Shown: positions 53,223 to 63,326 of the stretch, piece by piece
How the letters are laid out: each line of letters starts with the position of its first letter
Position numbering within the stretch: position 1 is the stretch's first letter
Assembly (NCBI GenBank): GCA_022843955.1
Contig: JALHMQ010000002.1
Span: forward strand, 1 to 64,000
Length of the DNA stretch: 64,000 bases
Direction of reading: 5' to 3'
From: Burkholderiaceae bacterium
GTDB lineage: Bacteria; Pseudomonadota; Gammaproteobacteria; Burkholderiales; Burkholderiaceae_F
Made by a program: the position numbers and the translations under genes
Notes under the pieces: generated by a model
The model's input: only the letters and a program-made list of their open reading frames with translations
What the model was told of the DNA's origin: nothing
The model's database searches: none

Positions 53223-55297
53223 CCGCTCCCAAGCAATCGACGCACAACGGCAACAAGATTTTCAGCTGTCAATCCGAAGTGCTTATAGACCGTACCGGCC
53301 GGTGCCGATTCGCCGAAGGTATCCACGCCAAGCACCGCACCCTCGGCCCTGACGTACTTCCACCAGCCGTCGGTGACGCCGGCCTCCACCGCCACGCGCG
53401 GCAGACCGTCGGGCAGCACCTTGGCTTTGTACGCTACGTCCTGCCGGTCGAACACGGTGGTCGACGGCATCGACACCACGCGCACCGGCAGGCCCTGCTC
53501 GGCCAGCTGCTTCTGTGCCTCGATCGCCAGCGGCATCTCGGACCCGGTGGCAATGATGACCGCCTGGGCCTTGCGGATGCCGCCGGCGGCCTCGCTGAAC
53601 ACGTAGCCGCCCTTGCGCACCGCGTCGGCATCGGCGCCGTTGCGCAGGAATGCCACCGCCTGGCGCGAGAACATCAGGCTGGCCGGCCCATCCTTGCGCT
53701 CGATCGCAGCAGCCCAGGCGACGATGCTCTCGACGGTGTCGCACGGGCGCCAGACGTCCATGTGCGGGATGAGCCGCAGGCTGGCCACGTGCTCGACCGA
53801 TTGGTGCGTCGGCCCGTCTTCTCCCAGGCCGATGGAGTCATGCGTGAAGACGAAGATCACGCGCTGCTTCATCAGCGCCGCCATGCGCAGTGCATTGCGG
53901 CTGTAGTCCGAGAAAGTGAGGAAGGTGCCAACGAACGGGATGAGCCCGCCATGCAGCGCCATGCCATTGGCAATGGCGCTCATGCCGAACTCGCGCACGC
54001 CATAGTTGATGTGGCGGCCGGGGGCAAACTGCGGCGCGCTCTGGCCGGCGGTCGAACTGGCGGTGTTGGTGGAGCGCAGGTTGGTCGCCTTGCTCCACTT
54101 GGTGAGGTTGCTGCCGGTCAGGTCGGCCGAGCCGCCGATCATCTCGGGGACCGCTTCGGCCAGCACATCGAGTGCAAGCTGCGATGCCTTGCGGGTGGCG
54201 ACCGTTTCTTTCTTGACGAAGGCCGCCTTGACAGTGTCGGCGACGACATCCGCAAAGCGCTCGGGCAGGTCGCCGCGCATGCGCCGCTCGAACTCTGCGG
54301 CCTCGGCGGGGAACTGCGTGGTGTAGCGGGCGAACAGATCATTCCAGTCGCGCTCGAGCGCGGCGCCGCGCGGTCGCGCGTCCCAACCGGCATACACCTG
54401 AGCGGGCACATGGAACGGTGGATGCGGCCAGCCGATGGCCTGCCGCGTCAGCGCGATCTCGGCGTCGCCGAGTGCCTCGCCGTGCGCCTTTTCCGAGCCG
54501 GCGCGATTGGGCGAGCCCTGACCGATGACCGTGCGGCAGGCGATGAGGGTGGGCTTGTCGCTCGACTTGCTCTGGGTGATCGCCCGATCGACGGCACCGA
54601 CATCGTGACCGTCGATCGGCCCGATGACGTTCCAGCCATAGGCACTAAAGCGTTGCGCGGTGTCGTCGGCGAACCAGTGCTTGACCTCGCCGTCGATCGA
54701 GATGCCGTTGTCGTCATACAGCGCGACGAGCTTGTCGAGCTTCCACACACCGGCCAGCGAGGCAACCTCGTGCGAGATGCCTTCCATCAAGCAACCATCG
54801 CCGAGAAAGACATAGGTGCGATGGTCGACGATGCTGAAGCCTGGCCGGTTGAACTGTGCCGCCAGCAGTTTCTCCGCCAATGCCATGCCGACCGCGTTGG
54901 CCAAGCCCTGTCCCAGCGGCCCCGTGGTGGTCTCGACACCCGGCGTGATGCCGACCTCGGGATGGCCCGGTGTCTTGCTGTGGAACTGGCGGAAGTTGAT
55001 CAGTTCCCCGATCGGCAAGTCATAGCCGCTCAGGTGCAGCAGCGCGTACTGCAGCATCGAGCCATGGCCGTTGCTCAGTACGAAGCGATCGCGGTCGATC
55101 CAATGCGGATGCGCCGGGTTGTGCCGGTAATGACCCCGCCAAAGTGCCAGAGCAATCTCCGCCATCCCCATCGGCATACCCGGGTGCCCTGAGTTGGCCT
55201 TTTGTACGGCGTCCATGGCAAGTGCCCGGATCGCGCTGCACAGGTCACGGTCGGTGACGGTGGCTTGGCCGGCACGTGGGGCGGAGGTATCAGGCAT
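53219..55297 (-). CDS. tkt: Transketolase
   Basis: A 692-residue thiamine-diphosphate enzyme of the pentose phosphate or Calvin pathways. N-terminus ALAMDAVQKANSGHPGMPMG, TPP motif GDGCLMEGISHEVASLAGVW to ALYDDN, ITPGVETTTGPLGQG, and the pyrimidine domain with GVREFGMSAIANGMALHGG, HDSIGLGEDGPTHQ. No RuBisCO or phosphoribulokinase is in the window, so a Calvin role is not supported here. A TAAAAT -10-like hexamer is about 54 bp upstream. Confidence 0.96.
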   Translation of the reverse strand: MPDTSAPRAGQATVTDRDLCSAIRALAMDAVQKANSGHPGMPMGMAEIALALWRGHYRHNPAHPHWIDRDRFVLSNGHGSMLQYALLHLSGYDLPIGELINFRQFHSKTPGHPEVGITPGVETTTGPLGQGLANAVGMALAEKLLAAQFNRPGFSIVDHRTYVFLGDGCLMEGISHEVASLAGVWKLDKLVALYDDNGISIDGEVKHWFADDTAQRFSAYGWNVIGPIDGHDVGAVDRAITQSKSSDKPTLIACRTVIGQGSPNRAGSEKAHGEALGDAEIALTRQAIGWPHPPFHVPAQVYAGWDARPRGAALERDWNDLFARYTTQFPAEAAEFERRMRGDLPERFADVVADTVKAAFVKKETVATRKASQLALDVLAEAVPEMIGGSADLTGSNLTKWSKATNLRSTNTASSTAGQSAPQFAPGRHINYGVREFGMSAIANGMALHGGLIPFVGTFLTFSDYSRNALRMAALMKQRVIFVFTHDSIGLGEDGPTHQSVEHVASLRLIPHMDVWRPCDTVESIVAWAAAIERKDGPASLMFSRQAVAFLRNGADADAVRKGGYVFSEAAGGIRKAQAVIIATGSEMPLAIEAQKQLAEQGLPVRVVSMPSTTVFDRQDVAYKAKVLPDGLPRVAVEAGVTDGWWKYVRAEGAVLGVDTFGESAPAGTVYKHFGLTAENLVAVVRRLLGSG

Positions 55298-55797
55298 CGC
55301 AGAGGGCTCCTCGCACGAGGCGAATGCGGCCGGCTAGGGGAAAGCCCAGGATTTTACAGCGCGGCATGTGCTGCTCAGACGCCCGACCTAGGCGAAAACA
55401 CAACGCGTGCGCAGCGTCACGCTTCATGCTTGATCCAGAACCAGCCGCAACGCGGATCGACCTCGCGCGACCCGGCAGCGGCTCGATAACCAAGGGCCCG
55501 GCGGAGTCGAGACAGGCAACTGAGTCGGCGCGCTTTCAATGACGGGCCGTTTGCATTAGCATCCCCGGTTCAATTTTCGGTTCCGGAAACCTGGAAGCAA
55601 CGGGCTGCCTTGCTGTAGGAGTGTTCACCAAGGCGTCTTCCCCCGCCAGATCCAATCGACGCGGCCGCTGACAACAGCACCGCAAATGATCCAGACGCCG
55701 CGCACCAGCGACTGGGTCCCGGACCGATGGGTTGCGGAGCATCTTCGGATGCCAACCGCGATTCAGGTCGATTGGGCGGACCTGCTGGGGGATGAAG
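55298..55797. other. Divergent region between tkt and the speD-speE fusion
   Basis: About 500 bp. Minus-strand TAAAAT (55351-55356) may be the tkt -10. No convincing ORF is present; short frames lack family motifs and ribosome binding sites. An inverted GGTTCCGGAAACC lies near 55581. Confidence 0.5.
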
Positions 55798-57123
55798 ATG
55801 CAAGGCATTCACCTGACTGGCGATCTGTTCGACTGCGGATGCAGCGCCAGCCTGTTCACCGATCTCGATGCACTGTCATCGCTGTGCCGCAAGGCCACGC
55901 TCGATGCCGGACTGACAATCGTCGACGAGAAATACCACGTCTTTCCTGAGTGGCAGGGCGAACCTGGTGGCATCACCGGTGCCGTGCTGCTGGCCGAGTC
56001 GCACCTGGCCATTCACACCTGGCCCGAGCGGCGCGGCGTGACGCTGGACGTGTATGTCTGCAATTTCACCTGCGACAACGAATCCAAAGCGCGCCATCTG
56101 TTCGACACACTGACGCTGGCGTTTCGGCCGCGCGACCAGGTGGTCAACCGGATCGTGCGAGGTGACGTCGCCGCCGGCACGCCGGTGGTCACGACCGAGG
56201 CCGCCGCGGCGGCGGGGTCATCGCAGGAATCACAGCAGCGCGATGCCCTGGTGTTCGACTGGCTCAACGCGCACGCAGGCTATGGCTACACCGCGAAGAA
56301 GCAACTGGCCGCGTTCGACTCGCCGTACCAGCGTGTCGAGGTCTATGACACCCATCAGTTCGGCAAGCTGTTCCGGCTCGATGGGCGCCTGATGACCTCC
56401 GAAGGCGACGAGTTTTTCTATCACGAGTGCATGACGCACCCGGCGCTGTTGGCACACCCCAATCCGCAATCGGTGCTGGTGATCGGCGGCGGCGATGGGG
56501 GCTCGTCGGAGGAGATCTTCAAGCATCCGAGCGTCAAGCGGATTGTCATGGCCGAGCTCGATCCCGCCGTCATCGACGTCTCACGCGAGCACCTGCGCGA
56601 GATTCATCATGGATCACTGGATGACCCGCGCTTGTCGATCAACATTGGTGACGGCTTCGAGTTCGTTAAGCAGTGCGAGGAGAAGTTCGACCTCGTGGTG
56701 CTCGACCTCACTGATCCGGATACGCCGGCCTTTCACCTGTACTCGGAAGAATTTTTCCGACTGTGCAAGCGCCTGCTCAACCCGGGCGGGATGATGACGA
56801 TGCACCTGGGTTCACCGGTGTACCAGCCCGCCACCGTGAAGAAGAATGCGACCGCACTGCGTGCAGTGTTCAAGCAGGTGCAGCCGCTGTCGCTGTTCAT
56901 TCCTCTGTACGGCTCGCTGTGGTGCCTGGCGGTCGCCAGCGACACCGCCAACCCGCGCAGCGTGAACGTCGAGGCCATCACCCAGCGGATGCGCGAACGC
57001 CGCCTGGTCGGGTTGCGCTACTACAACGCGGAAATGCATTGGGCGCTGTTTGCGCTGCCCACGTTCGTGCGCGAGTTGACCGATCCGGTGGCGCCCGTGG
57101 TGCCTGCCAAGCGGGCCGCCTGA
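55798..57123 (+). CDS. Fused S-adenosylmethionine decarboxylase-spermidine synthase (SpeD-SpeE)
   Basis: A 441-residue fusion. Residues 1-125 are a bacterial class 1b AdoMet decarboxylase: MQGIHLTGDLFDCG, pyruvoyl-forming S68 (AESHLAIH), H73 and C88 (YVCNFTCD) with the usual spacing. A 25-residue Ala-rich linker leads to a spermidine-synthase domain (about 150-430) with GGGDGGSSEE (230-239), catalytic D303 in VLDLTDPDTP and YNAEMHWALFALP. GGGGGA precedes ATG 55798; ATG 55792 is also possible. Decarboxylated AdoMet made by the first domain would be used by the second to make spermidine. A terminator follows. Confidence 0.9.
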   Translation: MQGIHLTGDLFDCGCSASLFTDLDALSSLCRKATLDAGLTIVDEKYHVFPEWQGEPGGITGAVLLAESHLAIHTWPERRGVTLDVYVCNFTCDNESKARHLFDTLTLAFRPRDQVVNRIVRGDVAAGTPVVTTEAAAAAGSSQESQQRDALVFDWLNAHAGYGYTAKKQLAAFDSPYQRVEVYDTHQFGKLFRLDGRLMTSEGDEFFYHECMTHPALLAHPNPQSVLVIGGGDGGSSEEIFKHPSVKRIVMAELDPAVIDVSREHLREIHHGSLDDPRLSINIGDGFEFVKQCEEKFDLVVLDLTDPDTPAFHLYSEEFFRLCKRLLNPGGMMTMHLGSPVYQPATVKKNATALRAVFKQVQPLSLFIPLYGSLWCLAVASDTANPRSVNVEAITQRMRERRLVGLRYYNAEMHWALFALPTFVRELTDPVAPVVPAKRAA

Positions 57124-57160
57124 AGCCGTGATGCTGCAGGCGTAATGCAATGAACGCCAC

Positions 57161-57188
57161 GAACCCGGCTACGGCCGGGTTCTTCTTG
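57161..57188 (+). terminator. Intrinsic terminator after the speD-speE fusion
   Basis: GAACCCGGC (57161-57169), loop TACG and GCCGGGTTC (57174-57182), then TTCTTG: a 9-bp GC-rich stem with a short T-rich tail, 38 bp after the stop and just before rsmE. Confidence 0.75.
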
Positions 57189-57208
57189 CTTGCGGCGCAT
57201 CCTCGCCG

Positions 57209-57937
57209 ATGAACCTGCCTCGCTTCTTCGTCGACACCGATTTGTCCGTGGGGCAGCAACTGACGCTGCCCGAGGATGTCAGTCATCACGCACTGCGTGT
57301 CCTGCGACTCCCGGCTGGAACGCCATTGGTGCTGTTCAACGGCCGCGGCGGGGAGTACCCGGCGCACCTGGCTGGGGTAGGAAAACGGGCCACCGCTCAG
57401 GTCGAGGCGTTCGACGCCATTGAGCGGGAGTCGCCCCTGGCGGTGACGCTCGTGCAGGCTTGGGTGGGGTCGGACAAACTCGACTGGATTGTCGAAAAGG
57501 CGGTCGAACTTGGGGTCGCCCGCGTGGTGCTGATGCCGACCACGCGCAGCGTGGTGCGACTCGATGCGCAGCGCTGCGCCAAGCGCCTGGCGCACTTGCG
57601 GCAGCTGGCCGTCTCCGCATGCGCGCAATGCGGCCGCAACCGCGTGCCGACCGTGGCGGCCGCAGTCAACATGGCGCAAGCACTGGAAGAACTGGAGGGC
57701 GAGCGCTTCGTCATGCGGCCGGACGCCACGAGCGTGCTGGGCAGCTCAAGTCTCGCAGCGCGCGCAGCCGCGGTGATGGTCGGGCCCGAAGGCGGTTTCG
57801 ATGACGCCGAGGTGCGTCTCGCCGAGCAACTTGGCTGTCGATCGGTTCGACTGGGACCCAGGGTGCTGCGTACCGAGACCGCTGGCCTGGCGGCACTTGC
57901 TGTCCTGCAGACAACGGCGGGCGACCTCGCCGCTTGA
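57209..57937 (+). CDS. rsmE: 16S rRNA (uracil-1498-N3)-methyltransferase RsmE
   Basis: A 242-residue SPOUT-type methyltransferase. N-terminal PUA-like domain (LPEDVSHHALRVLRLPAGTP), then QAWVGSDKLDWIVEKAVELG, the SAM knot motif VMVGPEGGFDDAEVRLAEQLG and SVRLGPRVLRTETAGLAALA. Length is normal for RsmE. Single gene between a terminator and the yidB-like gene. Confidence 0.95.
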   Translation: MNLPRFFVDTDLSVGQQLTLPEDVSHHALRVLRLPAGTPLVLFNGRGGEYPAHLAGVGKRATAQVEAFDAIERESPLAVTLVQAWVGSDKLDWIVEKAVELGVARVVLMPTTRSVVRLDAQRCAKRLAHLRQLAVSACAQCGRNRVPTVAAAVNMAQALEELEGERFVMRPDATSVLGSSSLAARAAAVMVGPEGGFDDAEVRLAEQLGCRSVRLGPRVLRTETAGLAALAVLQTTAGDLAA

Positions 57938-58086
57938 TAGAGTGATGCCCGACGGCCTCGCAATCACTGCCGTCAGGTCGCCCGACGCACCACCCGGGTG
58001 GCATTGACGCGTTACGCTGATGACTGCCATCGTTGACCGATGGCGCTGCGTCATCCTGTTTCACCACCCCACTACGGAGCGACTCC

Positions 58087-58497
58087 ATGCTCGACAAACT
58101 GATCACCGGCGCAATTCAGGGAATGAGCAGCGGCCAAGGCAATGCGACGAATCCACTGATGCAGGTGGTCGGCGCGTTGTTGAGCAACGGCGGCCCCTAC
58201 GGCGGGCTGGCGGGTCTGATGCAGCAGTTCCAGCAGGCCGGGCTTGGACAGCAAGCGGGCTCGTGGGTGTCGACCGGCGAGAACATGCCGATCACGGTGG
58301 ACCAGCTCACCAAGGTGTTCGGAAACTCGCAACTCCAACAAATGGCGTCGAGCGTTGGCATGGATTCGTCGCAGTTTGGCGGTCAGCTTTCGCAGATGCT
58401 GCCGCAGTTGATCGATCAACTCACGCCAAACGGCAAGGTTCCCACCGGCGGCGTGGAGGATCCGCTGGCCGCTTTGTCCAAGCTTTTCGGCCGCTGA
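58087..58497 (+). CDS. YidB-like (DUF937) protein
   Basis: A 136-residue Gly/Gln-rich protein. ATG 58087 (MLDKLITGAIQGMSSGQGN) has GGAG 8 nt upstream; the longer frame at 58033 lacks support. DUF937/YidB pattern: GLAGLMQQFQQAGLGQQAGSW, GENMPITVDQLTKVFG and LSQMLPQLIDQLTPNGKVP. Function unknown. Converges with the barstar-like gene. Confidence 0.88.
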   Translation: MLDKLITGAIQGMSSGQGNATNPLMQVVGALLSNGGPYGGLAGLMQQFQQAGLGQQAGSWVSTGENMPITVDQLTKVFGNSQLQQMASSVGMDSSQFGGQLSQMLPQLIDQLTPNGKVPTGGVEDPLAALSKLFGR

Positions 58498-58508
58498 CGG
58501 CCCCAGCG

Positions 58509-58925
58509 CTACGTCGACGCGGAGTACAAGACCCGCAGGCCGACGCCGGCATCCGCGAAGGCTTCCGCTGCATCCCTGAAGACGTCCAGCAGCGCAGCGC
58601 CTTGCTCGTCGTCGAACTGCGGCGTGCTTGGCAGGTGCGTGATCACGATCAACCACGCACCGCCCTGCCCTCGCTCGGGCAGATCGGTCAGGCAGTCGTA
58701 CAGCGCGTCCAGGTTGGCGCCGTACCAGGCAGGAAACGCCAGTGCGCGTCCGATCGCCCGCAGGACAGACTTCTTGTCGCGCGCATCGGTCAGATCGATC
58801 TCGACGAACTGCTGCTTGGTTTCTGCAGCCCAACGCGAAAGTGCCTGCAAGCTAAGCGAGCCGAGCGGCCGGACACAGTGCGCAGGAAAGTGCGCGAAAG
58901 GGCTTCTTGCAGCATCGCTCACCAT
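58509..58925 (-). CDS. Barstar-family ribonuclease inhibitor
   Basis: A 138-residue cytosolic protein with the barstar fold: FVEIDLTDARDKKSVLRAIG, FPAWYGANLDALYDCLTDLP (the enzyme-binding WYGxNLDAL helix with its acidic end) and LIVITHL. It lies 45 nt after a secreted barnase-like RNase gene on the same strand, so it is probably the cognate inhibitor. Confidence 0.88.
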   Translation of the reverse strand: MVSDAARSPFAHFPAHCVRPLGSLSLQALSRWAAETKQQFVEIDLTDARDKKSVLRAIGRALAFPAWYGANLDALYDCLTDLPERGQGGAWLIVITHLPSTPQFDDEQGAALLDVFRDAAEAFADAGVGLRVLYSAST

Positions 58926-58970
58926 CGGTCGCCCCGTGATCGTTGATCTGGACTCAGTTGCCGCGCGACC

Positions 58971-59375
58971 CTACTCGCGGATGCGACGGAACGTTTCATA
59001 GTGGTCATCGGTGTAGTAGTACACCCCGCTGGTCGCAGCCTGCCCGGTGTTTCCCTTGCCTGCAACGATGCGGCGGGCACCTCGGTCACGACTGCGGGGC
59101 GTTCGAACGGTGTACTCGGCGTAGTAGCCGCGTGGCCGCAAGGGCAACCGCTTCTCGCGGTTCTGAAATGTGCTGCCGTCCTTGCGATAGGGAAACGGCC
59201 CGCCGCGCTTGATCAGGGCGAGCGTCTCGCGCGCTTGCACCGGCAGGTCGGCGACCGAGATCTCGCCGATGGTTGGCGGCATGCGCGCGTCGCGCGCCAT
59301 GGCGCCACCGACCGCGCTCGTCAGCACGGCCAGCAGCAGGATTGCGACGCTAGACCACCACCACCTTTGGCTCAT
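58971..59375 (-). CDS. Secreted barnase-like guanyl-specific ribonuclease
   Basis: A 134-residue protein. Signal/anchor WWWSSVAILLLAVLTSAVGG, then the microbial RNase fold: LALIKRGGPFPYRKDGSTFQ, RPRGYYAEYTV with the catalytic Glu, DRGARRIVAG with active-site Arg, and TDDHYETFRRI with the catalytic His. ATG 59375 is chosen over a GTG at 59393. The 5-prime end overlaps the patatin gene by 26 nt; a barstar gene follows. A toxin-immunity pair. Confidence 0.88.
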   Translation of the reverse strand: MSQRWWWSSVAILLLAVLTSAVGGAMARDARMPPTIGEISVADLPVQARETLALIKRGGPFPYRKDGSTFQNREKRLPLRPRGYYAEYTVRTPRSRDRGARRIVAGKGNTGQAATSGVYYYTDDHYETFRRIRE

Positions 59376-60612
59376 GCGCGGACTCGGGTTCACTGGGTTC
59401 CGTCAGGAAGTCGATCACCGCCTGACGGCGCGACATGGTGTCTTCGAATCCCAAATCTATCAGCACGCGCGTGTACGGCGCTTCGAACATCAGATAGCTC
59501 GCCAGCGCTGCACCGTTGCCCTGTGCAGCACCCAGGCCTTCGAGCAGCGCACGCACCGGCCGCGGCAGACAGCGCATGTGCTGCGCGGCAATGCCGTCGA
59601 GCCGCTCGCTGGGCGATATCACGAGCGAACTCACCACCCGCAGGTCGAGCGTGCGCCGCTGCGCGGACGTCATCTCCTCGGCAATGCGGTTCATCCGTTC
59701 GAGGCGCTCGATGTCGGAGGCAAGCGCGTCGAGGAAGATGCTTGCCAACGCGTGCCCCGCGATCTGTGCGAGCGATGGATACGCGGCCGGATCGACTTGC
59801 CGCAGAACCCCCGGCTGGCCCAGTTGACCGGCCCCGACCACCAGCACCCGTTCGGCGCCCAGTTGCAGCGCAGGACTGATCGGGCTCACCTGCCGCATCG
59901 ATCCATCGCCGTAGTGCTCGGTTGTGGCGCCGAAGGCGAGCGGCACGGCAGGGAAGACAAACGGGATCGCGCTCGATGCCAGCAAATGCTGGCGGGCGAT
60001 GCGCGCGTGCACGTACTCGCGTTGCAGGCGCGCCGGAAACTGGTGGTTGTTGAGCGCCTGGTAGAAGGTGACGTGGCGACCCGAGCTGTAGCCCGACGCG
60101 GTCACGGCAAGCGCGCGCAGGTAGCCGCGTTCCAGCGCCTGCTGCAGTAACGCCGGATCGATCACGCTATCGATCAGCCCGGCCAGCGGCTCGTTGTCGA
60201 GCAGTGAGCGTGGACGCAGGCGCATCGATCGGCGCACCATCCAGCCGATCGACAACAGGGTCAACCAGCGCGCGCCGGAGCGCACCACGCCGAGGACATC
60301 TGAGCGATACACCTGTTCCGCGTGAATGTTCTCCCACACGTGGACAAGGCGCGCGACGGCTTGCTGGAAGTCATCGGCGTGCGCGGCCAGCGCCGCCGCG
60401 TTGATGGCACCGGCCGACGTTCCAACGATGATCGGAAACGGGTTGTGCCCTCGCTCGACGCCAGGGTCATGGTCGCGGCGCAGCTCACGCAGTACGGCGG
60501 CGACACCCTTGAGCACACCTACCTGATAGGCGGCGCGTGCGCCGCCTCCCATGAGCACGAGGCCCGCGGGCGTAGTGCGCAACTGCACGCTGCGGCGCGG
60601 GTGATCGAGCAT
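59350..60612 (-). CDS. Patatin-like phospholipase
   Basis: A 420-residue lipid acyl hydrolase. Oxyanion motif LVLMGGGARAAYQVGVL, nucleophile elbow VGTSAGAINA and catalytic Asp in HYGDGSMRQ form the Ser-Asp dyad. A long C-terminal extension (about 270-420) follows the domain. No signal peptide. It lies 49 nt after maeB and overlaps the ribonuclease gene. Possible membrane-lipid turnover or effector role; not decided by the sequence. Confidence 0.9.
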   Translation of the reverse strand: MLDHPRRSVQLRTTPAGLVLMGGGARAAYQVGVLKGVAAVLRELRRDHDPGVERGHNPFPIIVGTSAGAINAAALAAHADDFQQAVARLVHVWENIHAEQVYRSDVLGVVRSGARWLTLLSIGWMVRRSMRLRPRSLLDNEPLAGLIDSVIDPALLQQALERGYLRALAVTASGYSSGRHVTFYQALNNHQFPARLQREYVHARIARQHLLASSAIPFVFPAVPLAFGATTEHYGDGSMRQVSPISPALQLGAERVLVVGAGQLGQPGVLRQVDPAAYPSLAQIAGHALASIFLDALASDIERLERMNRIAEEMTSAQRRTLDLRVVSSLVISPSERLDGIAAQHMRCLPRPVRALLEGLGAAQGNGAALASYLMFEAPYTRVLIDLGFEDTMSRRQAVIDFLTEPSEPESAHEPKVVVV

Positions 60613-60661
60613 GCCTGGAAGGCAGTTGACGAGGTCGCCGGACGATCAGTCGACTCGGAAC

Positions 60662-62986
60662 TCAAGCCAACGGCAGGCTGGGCTGGCGCGCCGTATTGGC
60701 ATCGAGCACCACCAGCGCTGTCATGTTGACGATGCGCCTGACCGTGGCTGACGACGTGAGTATGTGCAAGGGACGTGCAGCGCCGAGCAAAATGGGCCCA
60801 ATCGCCACGTTGTTGCCAGCTGTCGACTTGAGCAGGTTGTAGCTGATGTTGGCCGCATCGATACCGGGGCACACGAGGAGGTTCGCCTCGCCGGACAGCG
60901 TCGAGTACGGCATGATGGTCTTGCGCATCGCCTCATCGACCGCACAGTCCGCATGCATTTCCCCGTCGACCTGCAGATCCGGCGCCTGCTCCCGCAACAG
61001 CGCCAGCGTGTTGCGCATCTTGACCGCGCTGGGCGCGTCACTTGAGCCGAAGTTCGAGTGCGACAGCAGGGCGACCCGCGGTGCGACGCCCAGACGGCGC
61101 ATCTGTTCTGCGGCCATGATCGTCAGCTCGGCAAGTTGCTCGGCGGTCGGATCGATGTTCACGTGAGTATCGACGATCGCGATCTGGCGGTTGGACAGCA
61201 TGAGGATGTTCATCGCGCCGTACACGGTGGCCCCGGATCGTCGGCCGATCACCTGATCGACATAGCGCAGGTGCAGGCCATGTGTCCCGAAGGTGCCGCA
61301 GATCATGCCGTCGGCCTCGCCCTTGTGGATCATCATCGAGCCGATCAGCGAGTGCCGGCGGCGCATCTCGATGCGCGCGTACTGCTCGGTGACGCCCTTT
61401 CGCGCAGTCATCTGGTGATAGGTCTGCCAGAAGTCGCGGTAGCGCGGATCGAGTTCAGGGTTGACCAGTTCAAAGTCCTGTCCGCTGCGCATCCGCAGGC
61501 CGTACTTCTCGAGCCGGCGCGCGACCACGCTGGGGCGACCGATGAGCGTCGGCCGAGCGAGCCCTTCGTCGATCACCACCTGCGCTGCGCGCAGGACCCG
61601 CTCGTCTTCGCCCTCGGCGTAGACGATGCGCGTGCGGCCGCCGTTGCGGTGCGCTGCCTTCGCGGTGGCGAAGATCGGCTTCATGAAGGTGCCCGAATGC
61701 CAGACGAACTGCTGCAACTGCGTCTGGTAGGCGTCTAGGTCGGTGATCGGTAGCGTCGCCACGCCACTTTGCATGGCCGCCTGCGCGACGGCGGGCGCAA
61801 TGCGCATCATCAGGCGCGGATCGAACGGCCGCGGAATCAGGTACTCCGGACCGAACGACAGATCGGTCACGCCATAGGCGGTGGCCACGATGTCGCTCTG
61901 TTCCTCCTGCGCCAGGGCGGCGATCGCATGCACCGCGGCAATCTCCATTTCCTGGGTGATCGTGGTTGCCCCAACGTCGAGCGCGCCACGGAAGATGAAC
62001 GGGAAGCACAGGACGTTGTTGACCTGGTTCGGATAATCGGAGCGGCCGGTGGCGATCACCGCATCGCTGCGCACGCTCTTCACGTCCTCCGGCAGGATCT
62101 CGGGGTTCGGATTCGCCAGCGCGAGAATCAGCGGTCGCGCAGCCATCTTGGCGACCATGTCCTTCTTCAGCACGCCCCCTGCAGACAAGCCGAGGAAGAC
62201 GTCCGCGTCGTCGATCACATCGATCAGCTTGCGTGCGGTCGTCTTCTGCGCGAAGCGCGCCTTCTCGTCGTCCATCAGGACTTCACGTCCTTCGTAAACG
62301 ACTCCCTCGATGTCAGTGACCCAAATGTGCTCGCGTGGCAGTCCGAGCAGTTCGAGCAGTCCCAAGCAAGCCAACGCGGCAGCGCCAGCGCCGCTGACGA
62401 CGAGCTTGATGTCGCGAATGTCCTTGCCGACGACCTTCAGTCCGTTGAGCACCGCTGCGCCAACGATGATGGCGGTGCCATGCTGATCGTCATGGAAGAC
62501 CGGGATCTTCATCCGCTCGCGCAGCTTGCGCTCGATGTAGAAGCACTCGGGTGCCTTGATGTCCTCGAGGTTGATCCCGCCGAAGGTGGGCTCCAGCGCA
62601 GCGATGATCTCAACCAGCTTGTCGGGATCCAGTTCGGCGATCTCGATGTCGAATACATCGATGCCGGCGAACTTCTTGAACAGAACCGCCTTGCCTTCCA
62701 TGACGGGCTTGGCCGCCAGCGGCCCGATGTTGCCCAGACCAAGCACCGCCGTGCCGTTGGTCACGACGCCCACCAGGTTTCCGCGTGCCGTATAGCGCAC
62801 CACGCTCGCAGGCTCATCGCGGATCGCCTCGCTAGCCGCCGCCACGCCGGGCGAGTAGGCCAACGCCAAGTCGCGCTGGTTGATCAACTGCTTGGTGGGC
62901 GTGACGGAGATCTTTCCGGGCCGCGGCAACTCGTGATACTCCAGCGCAGCACGACGCAGATCGAGGGAATCTTGGGGAGAAGCCAT
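60662..62986 (-). CDS. maeB: NADP-dependent malic enzyme (MaeB type) with phosphotransacetylase-like domain
   Basis: A 774-residue enzyme that converts malate to pyruvate. Malic-enzyme domain (about 15-425): [62 protein letters not shown] and [13 protein letters not shown]. The C-terminal half (about 430-774) is phosphotransacetylase-like ([35 protein letters not shown]), regulatory in this family. Length is normal. Upstream of patatin on the same strand. Confidence 0.95.
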   Translation of the reverse strand: MASPQDSLDLRRAALEYHELPRPGKISVTPTKQLINQRDLALAYSPGVAAASEAIRDEPASVVRYTARGNLVGVVTNGTAVLGLGNIGPLAAKPVMEGKAVLFKKFAGIDVFDIEIAELDPDKLVEIIAALEPTFGGINLEDIKAPECFYIERKLRERMKIPVFHDDQHGTAIIVGAAVLNGLKVVGKDIRDIKLVVSGAGAAALACLGLLELLGLPREHIWVTDIEGVVYEGREVLMDDEKARFAQKTTARKLIDVIDDADVFLGLSAGGVLKKDMVAKMAARPLILALANPNPEILPEDVKSVRSDAVIATGRSDYPNQVNNVLCFPFIFRGALDVGATTITQEMEIAAVHAIAALAQEEQSDIVATAYGVTDLSFGPEYLIPRPFDPRLMMRIAPAVAQAAMQSGVATLPITDLDAYQTQLQQFVWHSGTFMKPIFATAKAAHRNGGRTRIVYAEGEDERVLRAAQVVIDEGLARPTLIGRPSVVARRLEKYGLRMRSGQDFELVNPELDPRYRDFWQTYHQMTARKGVTEQYARIEMRRRHSLIGSMMIHKGEADGMICGTFGTHGLHLRYVDQVIGRRSGATVYGAMNILMLSNRQIAIVDTHVNIDPTAEQLAELTIMAAEQMRRLGVAPRVALLSHSNFGSSDAPSAVKMRNTLALLREQAPDLQVDGEMHADCAVDEAMRKTIMPYSTLSGEANLLVCPGIDAANISYNLLKSTAGNNVAIGPILLGAARPLHILTSSATVRRIVNMTALVVLDANTARQPSLPLA

Positions 62987-63326
62987 ACGGAGCCTTTTTC
63001 AGCGGGTCGGGGATTATGGTCGCCTCATTAGCCCGCCGGCGACTGTGCCACCTGGGCATCGTGGCGGACAGGGGATCGTGCCGGCGACCCGTCGAAACGC
63101 ATCCGCTTGTCCTAGACAGACTTGACTTCTTGCTCTCCGTCCATACACTCCCTCGCAGTTGTTTGCGGGCCTGTCCCATACTTGAGCGCAACACAACCCT
63201 TAGTCGGTGCCTCTCCTCCCTCCCTCCTCAGCCGAATTTGGGTGCGTTCAAGTGACAGGCCCTTTTTTTGGCCTGCTTTCCGTTAGAAGTAAACGCTAAC
63301 GTCGTCAGCAAGCAAAGACCAGCAAC
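62987..63326. other. Divergent region between maeB and aminotransferase gene
   Basis: About 340 bp with no gene recognised. A short CAGGCC/GGCCTG hairpin around a T-run lies at 63256-63275 in the leader of the aminotransferase; CATAAT near 63016 (minus) could be a maeB -10. Confidence 0.4.
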
